A stretch of 64,000 nt of DNA, taken from the NCBI RefSeq assembly GCF_900007165.1, contig NZ_CYGY02000032.1, positions 268,598 through 332,597 on the forward strand, given 5' to 3'. Positions 24,927 through 34,463 of this stretch are shown piece by piece (the stretch's first letter is position 1; every line of letters starts with the position of its first letter). Below the pieces are notes generated by a model. That model saw only the letters and a program-made list of their open reading frames with translations, was not told where the DNA came from and ran no database searches. The position numbers were made by a program, and so were the translations under genes. The stretch comes from Paraburkholderia piptadeniae. Its GTDB lineage: Bacteria > Pseudomonadota > Gammaproteobacteria > Burkholderiales > Burkholderiaceae.

Positions 24927-24964
24927 GAAAAACGGCGCGCCCCTCTTTCGAGGGACGCGCCGTT
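24927..24964 (-). terminator. Terminator of the pdh operon
   Basis: Minus-strand stem AACGGCGCG...GAGGG / CCCTC...CGCGCCGTT with one mismatch and a TTTC-type loop, then TTTTTC; 52 nt after the lpdA stop. Confidence 0.85.
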
Positions 24965-25016
24965 GTCACATGCGCTGATCGCGAAAGCGGCGTGACGAAC
25001 TCACGCCGCCCGCCAC

Positions 25017-27065
25017 TTACTTCTTCTTCTGCGGCGGCAGATCCGTACAAACGCCTTCATACAGCTCGGCGGCCATGCCGATCGATTCGCCAAGCGTCGG
25101 GTGCGGATGGATCGTCTTGCCGATATCCGTTGCGTCGGCACCCATTTCGATCGCAAGACACACTTCGCTGATCAGGTCGCCCGCATTGAGGCCGACGATG
25201 CCGCCGCCGATCACGCGATGCGTCTCTTCGTCGAAGATCAGCTTCGTGAAACCTTCGTCGCGGCCGTTGGCGATCGCGCGGCCCGACGCGGCCCACGGGA
25301 ACACTGCCTTGCCATACTTGATGCCTTCGGCCTTGCACTGGTCTTCCGTCTTGCCCGCCCACGCCACTTCCGGATCGGTGTAGGCCACCGACGGAATCTG
25401 CAGCGCGTCGAAGTACGCCTTCTCGCCGTGCGCCGCTTCCGCTGCCACGTGGCCTTCATGCACGGCCTTGTGCGCGAGCATCGGCTGGCCGATGACGTCG
25501 CCGATCGCGAAGATGTGCGGCACGTTGGTGCGCTGCTGCTTGTCGACTTCGATGAAGCCGCGATCCGTCACGGCCACGCCCGCCTTGTCCGCGCCGATCT
25601 TCTTGCCGTTCGGGCTGCGGCCCACGGCGACGAGCACGAGGTCGTAGCGTTGCGGTTCGGCGGGCGCCTTCTCGCCCTCGAACGACACATAGATGCCGTC
25701 GGCCTTCGCTTCGGCGGCCGTGGTCTTCGTCTTCAGCATGACGTTGGCGAAACGCTGGCTGTTGAACTTCTCCCAGACCTTCACGAGATCGCGGTCAGCG
25801 CCCAGCATCAGGCCGTCGAGCATTTCGACGACGTCGATCTGCGCGCCGAGCGTCGCATAGACGGTCGCCATTTCCAGCCCGATGATGCCGCCGCCGATCA
25901 CGAGCATGCGCTTCGGAATCTGGGGCAGTTCGAGCGCGCCCGTCGAATCGACGACGCGCGGATCTTCCGGAATGAACGGCAGCTTCACGGCTTGCGAACC
26001 GGCCGCGATGATCGCCTGCTTGAAGCGGACGACCTTCTTGCCGCCCTCGCCCTGCACTTCCATATGATGCGGATCGACGAACGTGCCAACGCCCGTGACG
26101 ACTTCGACCTTGCGCGCCTTCGCCATGCCGGCGAGACCGCCCGTCAGCTTCTTGACGACGCCCGACTTGAAATCGCGCAGCTTGTCGAGATCGATCTGCG
26201 GCTTGCCGAACGAGATGCCGTGGGCGGCGAGTTCGTCCACTTCGTCCATGACGAGCGCCGTGTGCAAGAGCGCCTTCGACGGAATGCAGCCGACGTTCAG
26301 ACACACGCCGCCGAGCGTCGGGTAGCGCTCGACGAGCACCGTCTTCATGCCGAGGTCGGCCGAGCGGAACGCGGCCGAGTAGCCGCCAGGACCCGCGCCG
26401 AGCACGAGCATGTCGCACTCGATGTCGGCCGCGCCGGAATAGCTGCCCGCTTGCGGTGCGGGCGCCGATGCAGCGGCAGGAGCCGGCGCGGGAGCCGCTG
26501 CCTTCGGTGCAGCCGCAGCCGCGCCGCCTGCGCCTTCCAGCAGCACGATCACCGTGCCTTCGGAGACGGTATCGCCAACCTTGACCTTCACTTCCTTGAC
26601 CACGCCAGCCGCGGGGCTGGGTACGTCCATCGTCGCCTTGTCCGATTCGAGCGTGATGAGCGACTGCTCCTTCTCGACGCGATCGCCGGCCTTCACGGCG
26701 ATTTCGATGACGGGCACATCCTTGTAGTCGCCGATATCCGGCACCTTGATTTCCTGCACGCCGCCGCCCGCCGTCGATGCAGCAGCGGGCGCGGCCTTCT
26801 CCGGTTCCTTGCTGGCTTTGGCTTCGGCGGACGTTTCAACGAGGGCGATGACGGTGCCCTGCGAGACCTTGTCGCCGGCCTTGACGCGGACTTCCTTGAC
26901 GGAGCCGGCCGTGTCGCTCGGCACTTCCATCGATGCCTTATCCGATTCGAGCGTCAACAGCGACTGCTCTTTTTCGATCGTGTCACCCGGCTTGATATTG
27001 ACTTCGATGACATCGACGTCCTTGAAATCGCCGATGTCCGGCACCTTCACTTCGACGAGACTCAT
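25017..27065 (-). CDS. lpdA: Dihydrolipoyl dehydrogenase (E3) with two N-terminal lipoyl domains
   Basis: 682 residues. FAD flavoprotein that reoxidises lipoamide in the pyruvate dehydrogenase complex. Lipoyl domain 1 (about 3-78, lysine K43 in ESDKASMEV) and lipoyl domain 2 (about 103-178, K143 in ESDKATMDV) are joined by A/P-rich linkers to the E3 core: FAD motif GAGPGG (223-228), redox-active CLNVGC (C255/C260), NAD-binding GGGIIGLEMA and the C-terminal HPHPTLGES. Most E3 proteins have no lipoyl domain and many betaproteobacterial ones have one; two is unusual. Start at 27065 with ribosome site AAGGGGA. Third gene of pdh, separated from aceF by a structured 180-bp gap. Confidence 0.93.
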   Translation of the reverse strand: MSLVEVKVPDIGDFKDVDVIEVNIKPGDTIEKEQSLLTLESDKASMEVPSDTAGSVKEVRVKAGDKVSQGTVIALVETSAEAKASKEPEKAAPAAASTAGGGVQEIKVPDIGDYKDVPVIEIAVKAGDRVEKEQSLITLESDKATMDVPSPAAGVVKEVKVKVGDTVSEGTVIVLLEGAGGAAAAAPKAAAPAPAPAAASAPAPQAGSYSGAADIECDMLVLGAGPGGYSAAFRSADLGMKTVLVERYPTLGGVCLNVGCIPSKALLHTALVMDEVDELAAHGISFGKPQIDLDKLRDFKSGVVKKLTGGLAGMAKARKVEVVTGVGTFVDPHHMEVQGEGGKKVVRFKQAIIAAGSQAVKLPFIPEDPRVVDSTGALELPQIPKRMLVIGGGIIGLEMATVYATLGAQIDVVEMLDGLMLGADRDLVKVWEKFNSQRFANVMLKTKTTAAEAKADGIYVSFEGEKAPAEPQRYDLVLVAVGRSPNGKKIGADKAGVAVTDRGFIEVDKQQRTNVPHIFAIGDVIGQPMLAHKAVHEGHVAAEAAHGEKAYFDALQIPSVAYTDPEVAWAGKTEDQCKAEGIKYGKAVFPWAASGRAIANGRDEGFTKLIFDEETHRVIGGGIVGLNAGDLISEVCLAIEMGADATDIGKTIHPHPTLGESIGMAAELYEGVCTDLPPQKKK

Positions 27066-27111
27066 AGTGTCCCCTTCTCTTATTGACCGTGTTGAAAGAA
27101 GGCCGCGAAAA

Positions 27112-27185
27112 CGCTGAACCCGCGACAAGAAGCGCAGGCCCGATGCCGTTCGCCAGCAAGGCGACACGGCAAAGCGGGTTCAGCG
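27112..27185 (-). ncRNA. Structured intercistronic RNA between aceF and lpdA
   Basis: A 12-bp outer stem (CGCTGAACCCGC / GCGGGTTCAGCG) encloses a second hairpin of GCCGT / ACGGC stacked with TCGCC / GGCGA around a short loop. It has no T-run, so it is a processing, stabilising or regulatory element rather than a classic terminator. Function is inference. Confidence 0.5.
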
Positions 27186-27245
27186 AAGGCGCATGAACGA
27201 ACGCATCGACGCGACGTTCAGGCGCCGGCGGCCGTCACTCAACAA

Positions 27246-28886
27246 TCAAAGAATCACACGCCGGAAATCGGCAAGAATCGACCCAAGATACGCATTGAAG
27301 CGCGCGGCTTCGGCGCCATCGATCACGCGATGGTCATACGACAGCGACAGCGGCAGCGTCAGGCGCGGCACGAACTGCTTGCCGTCCCAGACCGGCTTCA
27401 TCGCGCTGCGGGACAGGCCCAGGATCGCGACTTCAGGTGCATTGATGATCGGCGTGAAGTTCGTGCCGCCGATGCCGCCGAGCGACGAGATCGAGAAGCA
27501 GCCGCCTTGCATCTGATCGGGCTTGAGCTTGCCCTCGCGAGCGAGCTTTGACAGCTCCGCCATTTCCTTGGCGATATCGACGAGACCCTTCTTGTCCGCA
27601 TCGCGGATCACGGGCACGACGAGGCCGTTCGGCGTATCGGCGGCAAACCCGACGTGGTAGTACTGCTTGAACACGAGGTTGTCGCCATCGAGGCTCGCAT
27701 TGAACGTCGGGAACTTCTTGAGCGCCCCGACGACGGCTTTGATCACGAACGCGAGCATCGTGAACTTCACGCCTGCCTTTTCGTGCTCCTTGTTCAGTTG
27801 CACGCGCAGCGCTTCGAGGTCGGTGATGTCCGCTTCGTCGTTGTTCGTGACATGCGGAATCATCACCCAGTTGCGATGCAGGTTCGCGCCGGAAATCTTC
27901 TTGATGCGCGACAGCGGCTTCGGATCGATCGGGCCGAACTTCGTGAAGTCGATCTTCGGCCACGGCAGCAGGCCGAGTTCGCCGCCACCCGCGGCAGCCG
28001 GCGCTGCAGCCCCGGCGGGCGCCGCGCGCTGGCCCGTCATCACGCCCTTGACGAACGCGGTGACGTCGTCCTGCGTAATGCGTCCCTTCGGACCCGTGCC
28101 TTGCACGCGCGACACGTCGACGCCCAATTCGCGCGCGAACTTGCGCACCGACGGCGACGCATGGCTCGCGCGATACGCGCCGCCTTCGCCTGCCGGAATG
28201 ACGGGCGCCTGTGCAAGCGCGGAGGGCTGTGCGGGAGCCGGCGACGGCGCGACGGGCGCGTCGGACGGCGCTTCTTCGTGCTTCGCGGCAGCGGGAGCGG
28301 GCGCAGCCGCGCCACCCTCGGCTTCGAGCAGCACGATCAGCGTGCCCTCGGAGACGGCATCCCCGACCTTGACCTTCACTTCCTTGACGACGCCGGCGGC
28401 CGGGCTCGGCACGTCCATCGTCGCCTTGTCCGATTCGAGCGTGACGAGCGACTGCTCCTTCTCGACGCGATCGCCGACTTTCACGGCGACTTCAATCACG
28501 GGCACGTCCTTGTAGTCGCCGATATCCGGCACCTTCACTTCCTGCACGCCGCCACCCTTCGCTGCGGGAGCCGGAGCAGGCGCCGCGGCAGGCGCGGGCG
28601 CGGCCGCTCCGTTGCCTTGCGCGGGCTTCGCGGCAGCTGCGCCGCCTTCGCCGTCGAGCAGCACGATCAGCGTGCCTTCCGACACCGTATCGCCAAGCTT
28701 GACCTTCACTTCCTTCACCGTGCCCGACGCCGGGCTCGGCACATCCATCGTCGCCTTATCGGACTCCAGCGTGACGAGCGACTGCTCTTTCTCGACGGTA
28801 TCACCCGCCTTCACCAGCACCTCGATTACAGGAATGTCCTTGTAATCGCCGATGTCCGGTACCTTGACTTCGATCGCTTGGCTCAT
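27246..28886 (-). CDS. aceF: Dihydrolipoyllysine-residue acetyltransferase (E2) of pyruvate dehydrogenase
   Basis: 546 residues. Core of the pyruvate dehydrogenase complex; transfers the acetyl group from lipoamide to CoA. Lipoyl domains at about 4-78 (K44) and 115-188 (K154), A/P-rich linkers, a peripheral-subunit-binding domain (about 240-278, SPSVRKFARELGVDVSRVQG), and the acyltransferase domain ending in HRVIDG (519-524) with the catalytic His/Asp. Two lipoyl domains is common for betaproteobacterial E2 (E. coli has three). The gap to aceE (85 bp) holds a strong hairpin. Confidence 0.96.
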   Translation of the reverse strand: MSQAIEVKVPDIGDYKDIPVIEVLVKAGDTVEKEQSLVTLESDKATMDVPSPASGTVKEVKVKLGDTVSEGTLIVLLDGEGGAAAAKPAQGNGAAAPAPAAAPAPAPAAKGGGVQEVKVPDIGDYKDVPVIEVAVKVGDRVEKEQSLVTLESDKATMDVPSPAAGVVKEVKVKVGDAVSEGTLIVLLEAEGGAAAPAPAAAKHEEAPSDAPVAPSPAPAQPSALAQAPVIPAGEGGAYRASHASPSVRKFARELGVDVSRVQGTGPKGRITQDDVTAFVKGVMTGQRAAPAGAAAPAAAGGGELGLLPWPKIDFTKFGPIDPKPLSRIKKISGANLHRNWVMIPHVTNNDEADITDLEALRVQLNKEHEKAGVKFTMLAFVIKAVVGALKKFPTFNASLDGDNLVFKQYYHVGFAADTPNGLVVPVIRDADKKGLVDIAKEMAELSKLAREGKLKPDQMQGGCFSISSLGGIGGTNFTPIINAPEVAILGLSRSAMKPVWDGKQFVPRLTLPLSLSYDHRVIDGAEAARFNAYLGSILADFRRVIL

Positions 28887-28907
28887 TGTTTTCTGTCTCC
28901 AGGGCCG

Positions 28908-28947
28908 CGCGCACCTCGCCCGCCCGCTTCGGGCGACGAGGTGCGCG
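28908..28947 (-). other. Hairpin in the aceE-aceF gap
   Basis: An 11-bp outer stem (CGCGCACCTCG / CGAGGTGCGCG) with inner CCCG/CGGG pairing and no T-run. It probably stabilises or limits the polycistronic pdh transcript; this is inferred. Confidence 0.6.
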
Positions 28948-28971
28948 TCAGGGGCTCGCGGGGGCGATGCC

Positions 28972-31671
28972 TTAGACGGTCATCGGGTTGGGTTTGGACG
29001 GATCGAGGTTGTACTTCTTCAGCGCGTCGGCTACGACCTTGCGCTCGATCGTACCCTCGTCGGCCAGCGCATTCAGCGCAGCGACCGTGGTCCAGTAGCG
29101 GTCGACTTCGAAGAAGTGACGCAGCTTCTCGCGCGTATCCGAGCGGCCGAAGCCGTCCGTGCCCAGCACGACGAAGCGTTGCGGCACGAATGCGCGGATC
29201 TGCTCGACGAGCGCGCGGACATAGTCGGTCGAGGCGACGACGGGGCCCTTCGCGTCCTTCAGCAGCTTCTCGACGTGCGACAGCTTCTTTTCGGCCAGCG
29301 GGTTCAGCAGGTTCTGACGCTGCACTTCGTGGCCTTCGCGAGCGAGCTCCGTGAAGCTCGGCACGCTCCACAGGTCGGCCTCGACACCCCAGTCGTTCTT
29401 CAGCAGGTCGGCGGCGGCGATCACTTCATTGAAGATCGTGCCCGCGCCCATCAGCTGCACGCGCGGCGCCTTCGCGTTGTCCGCGCCCTTGCGGAACGCG
29501 TACATGCCCTTGATGATGTCCTTCGCCACGCTCTCGCCCTGCGGGATCGCCGGGTGCTCGTAGTTCTCGTTCATCACCGTGACGTAGTAGAACACGTCTT
29601 CCTGCTCCTGCACCATGCGGCGCAGACCGTCCTGCATGATGACGGCAAGTTCGTAGCCGAACGTCGGGTCATAGCTGATGCAGTTCGGCACCGATGCCGC
29701 CCACAGCAGCGAGTGGCCGTCTTCGTGCTGCAGGCCTTCGCCGTTGAGCGTCGTGCGCCCCGCCGTGCCGCCCAGCAGGAAGCCGCGCGAACGCATGTCA
29801 CCCGCGGCCCAGGCCAGATCGCCGATGCGCTGGAAGCCGAACATCGAGTAGAAGATGTAGAACGGGATCATGATCTCGCCGTGCGTCGAGTACGACGTCG
29901 CCGCAGCGATCCAGTCCGACATGCCGCCCGCTTCGTTGATGCCTTCCTGCAGGATCTGGCCCGTCGTCGATTCCTTGTAGAACATCAGCTGGTCGGAGTC
30001 TTCAGGCACGTACTTCTGGCCGTCCTGATTCCAGATGCCGATCTGGCGGAACAGACCCTCCATGCCGAACGTGCGCGACTCGTCCGGCACGATGGGCACG
30101 ACGCGCTTGCCGATCGCCTTGTCCTTCAACAGGATGTTGAGGATGCGGACGAACGCCATCGTCGTCGAAATCTCGCGGCCTTCGCCCGTGCCCTTCAGAA
30201 GCGGCTCGAATGCGTCGAGCGCCGGGACGGGCAGCGATTCCGCCTTCTGGCGGCGCGCCGGCAGATAGCCGCCCAGTTCCTGACGGCGGGCGCGCATGTA
30301 TTCGAGTTCCTTCGAGCCTTCCTCGAACGTGAGGTACGGCACGTGTGCGATCTCGTCATCCGAGATGGGCAGACGGAACTGGTCGCGGAAGTGCTTGAGC
30401 GCCTCCACCTGCATCTTCTTCTGCTGGTGGGTGATGTTCATCGCCTGGCCGGCTTCGCCCATGCCGTAGCCCTTGATCGTCTTCGCGAGGATCACGGTCG
30501 GCTGGCCCTTTTTCTGCGTCGCGGCGTCGAATGCCGCGTAGATCTTGTGCGGATCGTGGCCGCCGCGATTCAGGTTCCAGATGTCGTCGTCGGACCAGTC
30601 GGCGACGAGCGCCTTCAGCTCCGGCGTGTTGAAGAAGTGCTCGCGGACATACGCGCCCGACTCCGACTTGTACGTCTGGTATTCGCCGTCGACGACTTCC
30701 ATCATCCGGCGCATCAGCGCGCCCGACTTGTCGCGCGCGAAGAGGGCATCCCAGCGGCTGCCCCAGATTACCTTGATGACGTTCCAGCCCGCGCCGCGGA
30801 ATTCGCTTTCCAGTTCCTGGATGATCTTGCCGTTGCCGCGCACGGGACCGTCGAGACGCTGCAGGTTGCAGTTGATCACGAACACGAGGTTGTCGAGACG
30901 CTCGCGGCCGGCCATGCCGATCGCGCCGAGCGACTCCGGCTCATCCGTTTCGCCGTCGCCGAGGAACGCCCATACCTTGCGGCCGTCCGTCTTCGCGATG
31001 CCGCGCGCCTGCAGGTACTTCATGAAGCGCGCCTGGTAGATCGCCATGATCGGGCCGAGGCCCATCGATACCGTCGGGAACTGCCAGAAGTCGGGCATCA
31101 GCCACGGGTGCGGATACGACGAGATGCCCTCGCCGCCCACTTCCTGGCGGAAGTTGTCGAGTTGCTTGTCGGACAGGCGGCCGAGCAGGAACGCGCGGGA
31201 GTAGACGCCCGGCGACGAGTGGCCCTGGACGAACACGAGGTCGCCGCCGTGATCTTTGGACGGCGCGTGCCAGAAGTGGTTGAAGCCGACGTCGTACAGC
31301 GTCGCTGCCGACGCGAACGATGCGATGTGGCCGCCGACGTTGGTTTCCTTGCCGGCGCGCAGCACCATCGCCATCGCGTTCCAACGCGTGTACGAGCGGA
31401 TGCGGTGCTCGACGTCCTGGTCGCCGGGGATCTTCGCCTGATTCGCGACGGGGATCGTGTTGATGTACGGAGTGTTGGCGGAGAACGGCAGATGCTCGCC
31501 ATGCACGCGGGCAAATTCGATCTGCTTCTCGATGAGGTAGTGAGCGCGGTCGGGACCGACAGCAGAAATCACGCCATCTAGCGCTTCGAGCCATTCGGCG
31601 GTTTCTTGCGGATCGCCATCGTCTTTGGCGTCGGCGACGTACTTCATGACTTCGTCGGGTACAGCGGACAT
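28972..31671 (-). CDS. aceE: Pyruvate dehydrogenase E1 component, homodimeric type
   Basis: 899 residues, normal for AceE. Thiamine-diphosphate enzyme that decarboxylates pyruvate and acetylates the E2 lipoyl group. The ThDP motif runs from GDGETDEPES to NCNLQRLDGP; the HLPFSANTPYINTI and KIYAAFDAA segments are typical of this family. The ATG at 31671 (MSAVPDEVMKYVADAKDD) has AGGAGA 7 nt upstream. First gene of aceE-aceF-lpdA, all minus strand. A minus-strand promoter lies about 80 bp upstream. Confidence 0.96.
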   Translation of the reverse strand: MSAVPDEVMKYVADAKDDGDPQETAEWLEALDGVISAVGPDRAHYLIEKQIEFARVHGEHLPFSANTPYINTIPVANQAKIPGDQDVEHRIRSYTRWNAMAMVLRAGKETNVGGHIASFASAATLYDVGFNHFWHAPSKDHGGDLVFVQGHSSPGVYSRAFLLGRLSDKQLDNFRQEVGGEGISSYPHPWLMPDFWQFPTVSMGLGPIMAIYQARFMKYLQARGIAKTDGRKVWAFLGDGETDEPESLGAIGMAGRERLDNLVFVINCNLQRLDGPVRGNGKIIQELESEFRGAGWNVIKVIWGSRWDALFARDKSGALMRRMMEVVDGEYQTYKSESGAYVREHFFNTPELKALVADWSDDDIWNLNRGGHDPHKIYAAFDAATQKKGQPTVILAKTIKGYGMGEAGQAMNITHQQKKMQVEALKHFRDQFRLPISDDEIAHVPYLTFEEGSKELEYMRARRQELGGYLPARRQKAESLPVPALDAFEPLLKGTGEGREISTTMAFVRILNILLKDKAIGKRVVPIVPDESRTFGMEGLFRQIGIWNQDGQKYVPEDSDQLMFYKESTTGQILQEGINEAGGMSDWIAAATSYSTHGEIMIPFYIFYSMFGFQRIGDLAWAAGDMRSRGFLLGGTAGRTTLNGEGLQHEDGHSLLWAASVPNCISYDPTFGYELAVIMQDGLRRMVQEQEDVFYYVTVMNENYEHPAIPQGESVAKDIIKGMYAFRKGADNAKAPRVQLMGAGTIFNEVIAAADLLKNDWGVEADLWSVPSFTELAREGHEVQRQNLLNPLAEKKLSHVEKLLKDAKGPVVASTDYVRALVEQIRAFVPQRFVVLGTDGFGRSDTREKLRHFFEVDRYWTTVAALNALADEGTIERKVVADALKKYNLDPSKPNPMTV

Positions 31672-31747
31672 GCTCGTCTCCTGGATATGGGGAACGCACT
31701 GTGAACATGCGACGCGGACGAACCTCGACCGCGGCAGCTTCCGGCCG

Positions 31748-31777
31748 ATTGTAATAAGGCCCACAACGCCTGCGCAA
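31748..31777 (-). promoter_or_regulatory. Putative sigma70 promoter of the pdh operon
   Basis: Minus-strand TTGCGC (31777-31772), an 18-bp spacer and TACAAT (31753-31748). The predicted start near 31741 gives a leader of about 70 nt before aceE. Confidence 0.65.
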
Positions 31778-31946
31778 GGAAATTTTCAGATTACGAGAGC
31801 GTTTCTCATAATGCGGAAAATTGTTGCGGCGCACCCTGGTTTGACTGCCCATCAGCGAGTACGTCGGCTAGTTTGCGCCGAATTGCGCGACTTTCATCGC
31901 TTTTTTGCGGCAATTACGTGTCAGCCGCTGCGCTACAATGCGAGCC

Positions 31947-34463
31947 ATGTTGACCGATCGGCTTTTCGCACGCTCGGCGCGCTCCGCCGGTTCGTCGGCG
32001 GACTCGTCGCCCTCTCGCTGGCACCACGGACCCTGGTGGTCGAATTCCTATTTGCTCACGCCGCTCCTGTCGATCCTCGTTTTCCTGGTCGTCATGAGCC
32101 TGATTTTGTGGAGTCTGAACCGGCGCGAACAGCAGCAGCAGGAAGACACGCTCTACCGCAATGTCGCGTGGGCGCAGCAGCAGATCCGCCTGTCGATGAC
32201 GGGCGCGCAGGAGCAGTTGCAGGCGCTCTCGCGCGATCTCGTCTCCGGTCACGCCGACCCGCATTCTTTCCAAGTGTCGACGGCCGATATCATGCAGGGG
32301 CATCCCGAGATCCTCTACATGAACTGGTACACGAGCGCGCAGCAGCCGCGCTGGCCGAACAACGCGCTGCCCGGGCTGGGCCAGCGCCTCGCCAAGCCCA
32401 ATGACCAGCAGATGGACGAGGCCGTCAAGGCCGCGTTCGCCGAAGCGCGCAACACGCGCCGCCAGGTCTACTCGCCGCTGATGTACGACGATGTGGGCAA
32501 CGGCTACATCACGCTGCAAACGCCCGTCTATCGCGACCGCGATTTCCTCGGCACGATCGCGGCCGTGTTCTCGATCGAAGGGATACTAAAGCGCGACATC
32601 CCGCCCGAGCTGTCGGCGAAGTACAAGATCTCGATCATCGACATCAACAACCGCGAGCTGGCCACGACCTCGACGCGCCCGCGCCTGCCGCGCGACGCGT
32701 ACTACGACCTGCCGCTCGATCCGCCCGGCCAGGGCGTGTCTGTGCGTGTCTATGCGTATCCGCAGATGACCAACTTCACGAACAACACGCTCGTGTGGCT
32801 GGTCGCGGGGCTGTCGTGCTTCGTGCTGTGGAGTCTGTGGAGCCTGTGGAAGCACACGCGTCAGCGCTTCGAGGCGCAACAGGCGCTGTACGCCGAAGCG
32901 TTCTTCAGGCGCGCGATGGAAAACTCCGTGCTGATCGGCATGCGCGTGCTCGACATGCACGGCCGCATCACGCACGTGAACCCCGCGTTCTGCCGGATGA
33001 CGGGCTGGGACGAAAGCGATCTCGTCGGCAAGAACGCGCCGTTTCCGTACTGGCCGCGCGACTCGTACCCGGAGATGCAGCGGCAGCTCGACATGACGCT
33101 GCGCGGCAAGGCGCCCTCTTCCGGGTTCGAGCTGCGCGTGCGCCGCAAGGACGGCTCGTTGTTCCACGCGCGCCTGTATGTGTCGCCGCTGATCGACAGT
33201 TCGGGACGGCAAACGGGCTGGATGTCGTCGATGACGGACATCACGGAGCCGAAGCGCGCGCGCGAAGAACTGGCCGCTGCGCACGAACGCTTCACGACGG
33301 TGCTCGAAAGCCTCGATGCCGCCGTCTCCGTGCTCGCCGCCGACGAAGCCGAACTGCTGTTCGCGAACCGCTATTACCGGCATCTGTTCGGCATCCGGCC
33401 CGACGGTCATCTGGAACTCGCGGGCGGCGGCAGCTTCGACAGCTCCGCTGCGTCGTCGGACTCGATCGACATGGTCGACGCGTTCGCCGGCCTGCCCGCC
33501 GCCGCGCTCACCGAAAGCACCGCCGACGCGCAGGAAGTCTACGTGCAGGGCATCCAGAAATGGTTCGAAGTGCGCCGCCAGTACATCCAGTGGGTCGACG
33601 GCCACCTGGCGCAGATGCAGATCGCGACCGACATCACCACCCGCAAGCAGGCGCAGGAACTCGCGCGCCAACAGGACGAAAAGCTGCAGTTCACGAGCCG
33701 CCTGATGACGATGGGCGAAATGGCGTCGTCGCTCGCGCACGAGTTGAACCAGCCTCTCGCGGCCATCAATAACTATTGCTCTGGGACCGTGGCGCTGGTT
33801 AAATCTGGTCGGACAACTCCCGACAACCTGTTACCAGTCCTCGAAAAGACCGCGCAGCAGGCAGTTCGGGCCGGCATGATCATCAAGCGCATCCGCGAAT
33901 TCGTGAAACGCAGCGAACCGAAACGACAGGCCACCCGCGTCGCCGATATCGTCGCCGACGCCGTGGGTCTCGCCGAGATCGAGGCACGCAAGCGCCGCAT
34001 CCGCATCGTGACGGACATGCGCTCGCGCCTGCCCGTCATCTATGTCGATCCCGTGCTGATCGAGCAGGTGCTCGTGAACCTGCTGAAGAACGCTGCCGAA
34101 GCGATGCACGACGCGCGCCCCGATGCCGTCGATCCCGTGATTCGCGTCGTCGTGCGGCTCGACGCCGGCTTCGTGTGCATCAGCGTCGTCGACCAGGGTC
34201 CGGGCGTCGACGAAGCCACGGCCGAGCGTCTCTTCGAACCGTTTTACAGCACCAAGTCCGATGGCATGGGCATGGGGCTGAACATTTGCCGTTCGATCAT
34301 CGAATCGCATCGCGGACGCCTGTGGGTGGTGAACAACGTCGAGTCCGACGGCCACATCACGGGCGCCACTTTCCATTGCAGTCTGCCTATTGGAGAGCCT
34401 GACGGCCCGAGCAACGGCGGGTCCGAGGCGCCGACACCACAAACCGTTACGGGAGAGCTATGA
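31947..34463 (+). CDS. Membrane-bound PAS-domain sensor histidine kinase (FixL/DctB-like)
   Basis: 838 residues. TM1 about 36-57, a periplasmic sensor region to about 280, TM2 about 281-302, then two PAS domains (the first around VNPAFCRMTGWDESDLVG, the second about 440-560), a HisKA domain with phospho-acceptor H598 (SSLAHELNQPLAAINNY) and a HATPase domain (NLLKNAAEAM; GMGMGLNICRSI). The start at 31947 (MLTDRLF) is preferred; 31938 is an alternative. A TACAAT at 31934-31939 stands 7 nt before that ATG, compatible with a leaderless message. The stop overlaps the regulator gene by 4 nt (ATGA). The signal is unknown; it is divergent from the pdh operon. Confidence 0.9.
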   Translation: MLTDRLFARSARSAGSSADSSPSRWHHGPWWSNSYLLTPLLSILVFLVVMSLILWSLNRREQQQQEDTLYRNVAWAQQQIRLSMTGAQEQLQALSRDLVSGHADPHSFQVSTADIMQGHPEILYMNWYTSAQQPRWPNNALPGLGQRLAKPNDQQMDEAVKAAFAEARNTRRQVYSPLMYDDVGNGYITLQTPVYRDRDFLGTIAAVFSIEGILKRDIPPELSAKYKISIIDINNRELATTSTRPRLPRDAYYDLPLDPPGQGVSVRVYAYPQMTNFTNNTLVWLVAGLSCFVLWSLWSLWKHTRQRFEAQQALYAEAFFRRAMENSVLIGMRVLDMHGRITHVNPAFCRMTGWDESDLVGKNAPFPYWPRDSYPEMQRQLDMTLRGKAPSSGFELRVRRKDGSLFHARLYVSPLIDSSGRQTGWMSSMTDITEPKRAREELAAAHERFTTVLESLDAAVSVLAADEAELLFANRYYRHLFGIRPDGHLELAGGGSFDSSAASSDSIDMVDAFAGLPAAALTESTADAQEVYVQGIQKWFEVRRQYIQWVDGHLAQMQIATDITTRKQAQELARQQDEKLQFTSRLMTMGEMASSLAHELNQPLAAINNYCSGTVALVKSGRTTPDNLLPVLEKTAQQAVRAGMIIKRIREFVKRSEPKRQATRVADIVADAVGLAEIEARKRRIRIVTDMRSRLPVIYVDPVLIEQVLVNLLKNAAEAMHDARPDAVDPVIRVVVRLDAGFVCISVVDQGPGVDEATAERLFEPFYSTKSDGMGMGLNICRSIIESHRGRLWVVNNVESDGHITGATFHCSLPIGEPDGPSNGGSEAPTPQTVTGEL

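Larger units (their letters stand above)
24630..25016. other. Intergenic region between phaP and lpdA
   Basis: About 390 bp between convergent genes. It contains two terminators (24815-24838 plus, 24927-24964 minus) and a small hairpin GATACG/CGTATC at 24790-24809. Nothing else is seen. Confidence 0.5.

Noticed and set aside
25101..27086. Plus-strand frame of about 660 codons
   Set aside because: Antisense to lpdA; composition of a codon-bias shadow.
28852..31581. Plus-strand frame of about 900 codons
   Set aside because: Antisense to aceE; no domain recognised, and aceE is certain.
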